A stretch of DNA of 64,000 bases from Bradyrhizobium sp. LTSP885 (GTDB lineage: Bacteria > Pseudomonadota > Alphaproteobacteria > Rhizobiales > Xanthobacteraceae), in the NCBI RefSeq assembly GCF_000938305.1, contig NZ_JYMT01000021.1:286765-350764 (forward strand), given 5' to 3'. Below, piece after piece: positions 59,560-64,000 of this stretch. The position numbers and the translations under genes were made by a program. The notes under the pieces are model-generated. The model was not told the origin of the DNA. It ran no database searches and worked only from the letters and a program-made list of their open reading frames with translations. Within the stretch, counting starts at the first letter, position 1. Each line of letters opens with the position of its first letter.

Positions 59560-60075
59560 ATGACTGACAAACACCAAGACCATTTGGATCAGTTGGTGTC
59601 GCAATGGCGTGTCGTCCGGCCGGACCTCGAGGATGTCGAAGCCATGGCGGTGGTGGCGCGCTTGCTGCACGTGGCGCGGCTGATCGGGGAACGCCTTGCC
59701 GCTCACGCGGCCGAACATCAGCTGAGCGTCGGCGAGGCCGATGTGCTGTTCACGCTGCGACGGGCCGGACCGCCGCATTTGCTCTCCCCCACGCAGATCG
59801 CGTCGTCGCTGCTGGTCGCAACCGGCACCATGACGACCCGCCTGGACATACTTGAGTCACGCGGCCTGTTGCGGAGGTTGCCCGATCCCGAAGACCGTCG
59901 CGGCTTGCGGATCGAGCTCACGGCGAGCGGGCTGCAACTGGTCGATGCGGTTGTCGGCGAGCACCTCGGACGCGAACGAGACCTGCTCGCCGTTTTGAAC
60001 CCGCGGGAGCGGCAGCAGCTGGTGCAGGCAACGCGAAAGCTGCTCGCCCAACTCGAAGCGCCGGCGGCCGGATAG
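59560..60075 (+). CDS. MarR-family regulator of the cupin gene
   Basis: 171 residues from the ATG at 59560. The winged helix is LSVGEADVLFTLRRAGPPHLLSPTQIASSLLVATGTMTTRLDILESRGLLRRLPDPEDRRGLRIELTASGLQLVDAVVGEH, complete with the wing DRRGLRIEL. The flanking helices are the MarR dimer arms. It lies head-to-head with the cupin gene, a common place for its target. Ends 29 bases before the convergent dehydrogenase gene. Confidence 0.9.
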   Translation: MTDKHQDHLDQLVSQWRVVRPDLEDVEAMAVVARLLHVARLIGERLAAHAAEHQLSVGEADVLFTLRRAGPPHLLSPTQIASSLLVATGTMTTRLDILESRGLLRRLPDPEDRRGLRIELTASGLQLVDAVVGEHLGRERDLLAVLNPRERQQLVQATRKLLAQLEAPAAG

Positions 60076-60104
60076 ATCAGAGACGTCGGCTGGTACTCTT
60101 GCGA

Positions 60105-60986
60105 TCAGGCCGGCTTGGCCCAGTTCTGGTACATCGCGAGCAGGGCGACGATGTCCTGGCCGCGAAATCCTTCGGCCAGTGCGAGCGCATAGAGTTCGCG
60201 GGTGGTCGAGGCCGAGGGTGTCGGCATGTGGGTCACGCGCCCGAGCTCGATCCCGAGCGCCAGATCCTTCTCGCCGAGCTCCATCTTGAATCCCGGCGCG
60301 AAGTCACCCTTGAGCGCGTTCGGAAAGCGCTTGGTGAAATGATGGGAACGTCCGCCGCTGACCGACAATACGTCGTACAGTTTGTCCGGTTCGACACCCG
60401 CGGCGACGCCCAACGCAAACGCTTCCGCGGCGACCAGCACGTTGCCCATCGACATCATGTTGTTGACGATCTTGACGATCTTCGCGGTGCCGACCGGGCC
60501 GGTGTATTTCCAGTCCGCGCCGAGCAGCTTGAGCACAGGTTCGGCGCGCGCCACCTCGGCCTGCTCGCCACCGACGATCAGCACCAGTTTGCCGGCACGC
60601 GCCTCGTTGGGGCTGCCGCTGACCGGGCAATCGACCACGGCAAGGCCGCGCGCGGAAGCGGCGGCGCCGACCTGCCGCATCGTCTGTGGGTCGATGGTGC
60701 TCAGTTCGATGCACAATGTGCCCGGGGCTGCGTGTGCCACGATGCCGTCGGCGCCAAGCCAGGCTTCGTTCACCGCCTTTGGATCAGGCAGGCTGGTCAA
60801 CACCAGCGTCCGCCCGGCGAGGGCGTCCGCGATGCTCGACGTCATCTGAAAGCCATCCCTGGTCAGGCGGGCGCGCTGCTCAGCGCTGACATCGAAGCCA
60901 GTGACGTCGAGGCCGGACTCGCGGAGGCGTCCCGCCATCCCTGATCCCATCTGCCCCATTCCGATGACCGCGACCTTCTCCGACAT
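60105..60986 (-). CDS. 3-hydroxyisobutyrate dehydrogenase-like oxidoreductase
   Basis: 293 residues from the ATG at 60986 (GGGAAG seven bases upstream). The NAD-binding motif VAVIGMGQMGSGMAGRLRESGLDVTGFDVS (residues 4-33) opens the beta-hydroxyacid dehydrogenase fold. VVDCPVSGSPNEARAGKLVLIVGG is the substrate motif, and the catalytic Lys lies in GTAKIVKIVNNMM. C-terminal helices include EKDLALGIELGR. Members oxidise 3-hydroxyisobutyrate, tartronate or related acids; the exact substrate is not told by the motif. Confidence 0.88.
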   Translation of the reverse strand: MSEKVAVIGMGQMGSGMAGRLRESGLDVTGFDVSAEQRARLTRDGFQMTSSIADALAGRTLVLTSLPDPKAVNEAWLGADGIVAHAAPGTLCIELSTIDPQTMRQVGAAASARGLAVVDCPVSGSPNEARAGKLVLIVGGEQAEVARAEPVLKLLGADWKYTGPVGTAKIVKIVNNMMSMGNVLVAAEAFALGVAAGVEPDKLYDVLSVSGGRSHHFTKRFPNALKGDFAPGFKMELGEKDLALGIELGRVTHMPTPSASTTRELYALALAEGFRGQDIVALLAMYQNWAKPA

Positions 60987-61215
60987 GCGCACTTCCCTGA
61001 ATGATTGTGTTGCCGATTATGTTGAGTTGCCATCTGGCACGATCCCGTCGTGCGCAGCCAGTCCCGGGATGCAGGGGCGGCCGCGGTCACCGCATGAGAC
61101 CCGCGATATCATTTTTGGCGCGCGGACAGGGGCCCTTGGGCGGCCCTTGGCATCGGAATGGAAAAGGCTTTAGTCTCTGCACAAGCAAGAAGAATTGCGG
61201 ACGAGGCGCCAGGCG

Positions 61216-62262
61216 ATGAACCCACAGCAATCCTCCGGGACAGCGGTCCCGGCTCTTCCACGTCGCAGGCTGGGACGAACCGGGCTCGATGTTTCCGTCC
61301 TCGGCTTCGGAACCGCGCCGCTCGGCGACCTGTTCGGGCTGCTGGATGACGCCACCGCGATATCTGCGGCGGAGCGGGCGTTTGCGCTCGGTGTCAACCT
61401 GCTGGATTCGTCGCCGCTCTACGGGCATGGCCTGGCCGAGCACCGCTCCGGCACCGCGCTTCGCCGCCTGCCGCGCGACGAGATTGTCGTCTGCACCAAG
61501 GTCGGGCGCTGGATGGACCCGTTCCACGAACGCGGCTCCGGCTCGAATTTTGTCGGCGGGGCGCCGCACCGCGCCGTGGTCGATTATTCCTATGACGGCA
61601 CGATGCGTTCGGTGGAGCAGTCGCTGCTGCGGCTGGGTACCGACCGGATCGAGCTCTTGCTGATCCACGACGTCGACGTCTGGACCCATGGCGCGGATGC
61701 GATCGAGGCGCGGTTTCGCGAGGCGATGGAGGGAGCTTATGTCGCGCTCGACAAACTCCGCTCCGAGCGCGTCGTCAAGGGTATCGGGATCGGCGTCAAC
61801 GAGGCCGAGATGTGCGTGCGTTTCGCCAAGGCCGGAACGTTCGACACCATGCTGCTCGCCGGGCGCTATTCGCTGCTGGAGCAGCCGGCGCTGGCCGAGT
61901 TCCTGCCGCTCGCGCAACAACAGAACATCGGGATGATGCTCGGCGGCGTGTTCAACTCCGGCATCCTGGCGACCGGCGCGGTCGCCGGCGCCAAATACAA
62001 TTACAAGGATGCGCCGCCCGACATCATGCAGAAGGTGGCGCAGATCGAGCGCGTCTGTCGTGCGCATGCCGTGGCCTTGCCGACCGCCGCGCTGCATTTC
62101 GCGCTGGGCCATCCGGCGGTCGGCAGCCTCGTGCTGGGCGCGCAGACGCCGCAGGAGGTCGAGCGCAACGTCACTGCGCTGTCGTCGCCGGTGCCGTCAG
62201 CGCTGTGGCGCGACCTGAAGGCCGAGCGGCTGCTCGACGCGGATGCGCCGGTGCCGGCGTGA
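61216..62262 (+). CDS. Aldo-keto reductase (D-threo-aldose / L-fucose dehydrogenase type)
   Basis: 348 residues from the ATG at 61216. The AKR core is RRLGRTGLDVSVLGFGTAPLGDLFG, NLLDSSPLYGHGLAEHRSG (catalytic Asp and Tyr), and IVVCTKVGRW (catalytic Lys), with LLLIHDVDVWTHG carrying the His. VVDYSYDGTMRSVEQSLLRLGTDRIE follows. The sugar-oxidising D-threo-aldose 1-dehydrogenase subgroup fits best. Its stop overlaps the start of the lactonase-like gene (TGATG at 62260-62264), so the two are translationally coupled: aldose to lactone to acid. Confidence 0.85.
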   Translation: MNPQQSSGTAVPALPRRRLGRTGLDVSVLGFGTAPLGDLFGLLDDATAISAAERAFALGVNLLDSSPLYGHGLAEHRSGTALRRLPRDEIVVCTKVGRWMDPFHERGSGSNFVGGAPHRAVVDYSYDGTMRSVEQSLLRLGTDRIELLLIHDVDVWTHGADAIEARFREAMEGAYVALDKLRSERVVKGIGIGVNEAEMCVRFAKAGTFDTMLLAGRYSLLEQPALAEFLPLAQQQNIGMMLGGVFNSGILATGAVAGAKYNYKDAPPDIMQKVAQIERVCRAHAVALPTAALHFALGHPAVGSLVLGAQTPQEVERNVTALSSPVPSALWRDLKAERLLDADAPVPA

Positions 62263-63134
62263 TGCGGATCGATTCGCATCATCACGTCTGGACGGTGGCG
62301 CGCGGCGATTATGGCTGGCTGACGCCGGATCTCGTGCCGCTCTACCGCGACTTCGGCCTCGCCGACCTGATGCCGCATCTCGATGCCGCCGGAATCGAGG
62401 GGACCATCCTGGTGCAGGCCGCGCCGACCGAAGCCGAGACGGCCTTCATGCTCGACGTCGCCGAGCGCGCCGAAGGCGTCGCCGAGCGTGCCGAGATCGT
62501 GCGTGGCGTGGTCGGCTGGATCGATTTCGATGCTGAAGATGCCGTGGCGCGGATCGACGCGATCGCGGCGCGCGCGCTTGTCGTGGGCCTCCGGCCGATG
62601 GTGCAGGATATCGCCGATGACGACTGGCTGCTGCGCCCCGCGCTGGCCGAGCAGTGTGATGCCATGGCGCGGCATCGCCTGGTGTTCGACGCGCTGACGC
62701 TGCCGCGACATTTGCCGAGACTCATACAGGTGGTCGACCGCCATCCCGGCCTGCAATTCGTGCTCGACCATTTCAGCAAGCCGCATCTCGCGACCGGCGA
62801 GATCGCGGCCTGGAAGGACGACATCGCGAACCTCGCGGCGCGGCCCAACATTGTCTGCAAACTATCGGGCCTGGTGACGGAGGCCGCACCCGACTGGCAG
62901 GTCGGCGATTTGCGTGACGCGGTCGATCATGTGATTGCGCAATTCGGGCCGCAGCGCATGCTGTGGGGCAGCGACTGGCCGGTGGTCAATCTCGCCGGCG
63001 GCTATGCCAAATGGTTCGCGGCCGCCGAGACTCTGCTGGCCGGCTTGGCACCGGACGACAAGGCCGCGATCTTCGGCGGCAATGCGGCGCGTGTCTATTT
63101 GTCAAGCCGCGGACGGCCAACATCCCGAAAATAA
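62262..63134 (+). CDS. Amidohydrolase_2 family lactonase (L-fuconolactonase-like)
   Basis: 290 residues from the ATG at 62262. The metal-binding HxH opens it (MRIDSHHHVW), and LQFVLDHFSKPHL and RMLWGSDWPVVNLAGGYAKWF contain further His and the catalytic Asp of the cog3618 lactonase fold. DYGWLTPDLVPLYRDFGLADLMPHLDAAGIEGTILVQAAP is typical of the fuconolactonase group. It would open the lactone made by the upstream dehydrogenase. Coupled by a TGATG overlap. Confidence 0.87.
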   Translation: MRIDSHHHVWTVARGDYGWLTPDLVPLYRDFGLADLMPHLDAAGIEGTILVQAAPTEAETAFMLDVAERAEGVAERAEIVRGVVGWIDFDAEDAVARIDAIAARALVVGLRPMVQDIADDDWLLRPALAEQCDAMARHRLVFDALTLPRHLPRLIQVVDRHPGLQFVLDHFSKPHLATGEIAAWKDDIANLAARPNIVCKLSGLVTEAAPDWQVGDLRDAVDHVIAQFGPQRMLWGSDWPVVNLAGGYAKWFAAAETLLAGLAPDDKAAIFGGNAARVYLSSRGRPTSRK

Positions 63135-63254
63135 GCGCGCGCGGTACGCCAAATTTGATCCACAGTGCGCCTTGATGAATCAAGCTAGGATGGTCCATAA
63201 GCGGCGTCCCGCGGCCGGCCGTTCGGTTGCGTGACAGGTTGCAGAGAGAACAGC

Positions 63255-64000
63255 GTGGCAAAGATCCATCAGAAGATTGCGCAGGAGCTGGGGGTTCGCG
63301 ACGAGCAGGTCGAGGCGACGGTGACGCTGCTCGACGGCGGCGCGACCGTCCCGTTCATCGCGCGATACCGCAAGGAATTGACCGGCGCGCTCGATGACGC
63401 GCAACTGCGCACGCTGGAAGAGCGGCTGACTTATTTGCGTGAGCTCGAGTTACGCCGCACCGCCATCCTCGAATCGATCCGCGAGCAGGGCAAGCTCGAT
63501 GCCGCACTCGAAGCCCAGATCATGGCCGCCGACAGCAAGGGGCGCTTGGAAGACATCTATCTGCCGTACAAGCCGAAGCGCCGCACCAAGGCGGAAATCG
63601 CCAAGGAGGCTGGCCTCGAGCCGCTGGCAGAGATGCTGCTGACCCAGCCCACGAACGATCCGAAGGAGGTCGCCGCCCCCTTCGTCAATGCCGAGAAGGA
63701 AGTCGCCGATGTCGCCGCCGCGCTCGATGGCGCGCGCGCGATCCTGGTCGAGCGCTTCGCCGAGGACGCCGACCTGATCGGTGCCTTGCGCGAGATGATG
63801 TGGTCGAACGGCGTGATCATTTCCACGGTGCGCAAGGGCAAGAAGACCGAAGGCGAGAAGTTCAAGGACTATTTCGATTTCAGCCAGGGGCTGCCGAAAT
63901 TGCCCTCGCACCGTATCCTGGCCATGTTCCGCGGCGAGAAGGAGGAGATCCTCGATCTCACCATCAAGCCGGAAGCCGAGGCACCGGTGGCCGGCGTGCC
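63255..64000 (+). CDS. tex: Tex-family RNA-binding transcription accessory protein (5' part)
   Basis: The gene starts at the GTG at 63255 (AGAGAGAA upstream) and runs off the window. The visible 248 residues contain the Tex N-terminus: KIHQKIAQELGVRDEQVEATVTLLDGGATVPFIARYRKELTGALDDAQLRTLEERLTYLRELELRR and GRLEDIYLPYKPKRRTKAEIAKEAGLEPLA. SQGLPKLPSHRILAMFRGEKEEIL follows as expected. The S1 and YqgF domains must lie beyond 64000. Tex is conserved and binds RNA. Confidence 0.9.
   Translation, partial: MAKIHQKIAQELGVRDEQVEATVTLLDGGATVPFIARYRKELTGALDDAQLRTLEERLTYLRELELRRTAILESIREQGKLDAALEAQIMAADSKGRLEDIYLPYKPKRRTKAEIAKEAGLEPLAEMLLTQPTNDPKEVAAPFVNAEKEVADVAAALDGARAILVERFAEDADLIGALREMMWSNGVIISTVRKGKKTEGEKFKDYFDFSQGLPKLPSHRILAMFRGEKEEILDLTIKPEAEAPVAGV

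Overview
The window reads as chromosome of a Bradyrhizobium-like alphaproteobacterium. The reasons are the high GC with strong third-position bias, rhizobial palindromic repeats (45-150, 3146-3304, 4190-4366, 9250-9302), a Porin_2-type outer-membrane porin, an alphaproteobacterial RpoH, and small genes typical of that genus. I recognise the genus by gene style and repeats only; no database was consulted.

Layout. 0-7.4 kb: scattered housekeeping and accessory genes (SnoaL-like, DUF817, lytic transglycosylase, FRG-domain protein, SDR, receiver domain, hydrolase, LysE exporter). 7.4-9.96 kb: a hidden 22-residue lysine-rich peptide gene, a diguanylate cyclase and an amidase. 10-16.3 kb: acyltransferase plus membrane AraC regulator, L,D-transpeptidase, rpoH, an RluD-type pseudouridine synthase and a DUF6476-like protein. 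16.3-22 kb: an oxidative module with a Rieske protein, a PQQ dehydrogenase carrying a lanthanide-type Asp-x-Asp signature, a small exported protein and a two-subunit molybdenum oxidoreductase; it could carry an alcohol through the aldehyde to the acid. 22.5 kb: tRNA-Glu(CUC). 22.7-30 kb: solute-binding protein, GGDEF-EAL protein, an unknown protein, and a DUF1989/4-hydroxyproline epimerase pair. 30.4-35.5 kb: exported VWD-domain protein, decayed serA, and an MFS exporter/TetR pair sharing a perfect inverted operator. 35.5-38.3 kb: a porin between two MarR genes, with three related AT-rich motifs and a candidate sRNA whose CCUCCAA matches the porin Shine-Dalgarno.

38.9-47.8 kb is an accessory region of lower and uneven GC: a hydrolase-like protein without its nucleophile, HigBA, Fic and its partner, a PD-(D/E)xK-like protein, a HEPN-like protein, unknown proteins, gene fragments and several copies of a 'GTCACCGTAAC / TGCACT' repeat at gene borders. 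48-64 kb returns to ordinary chromosome: BisC-type reductase, AraC regulator, two methyltransferases, a DUF4424 pair, LivK-type binding protein, OmpA-like protein, cupin/MarR pair, 3-hydroxyisobutyrate dehydrogenase-like enzyme, an aldo-keto reductase/lactonase pair and the start of tex.

The most unusual items are the porin/MarR/sRNA locus, the PQQ-Rieske-Mo module, the unassigned cluster at 43.6-46.3 kb, and two micro-ORFs at 7539-7607 and 46607-46654, both with strong Shine-Dalgarno sequences and terminators.
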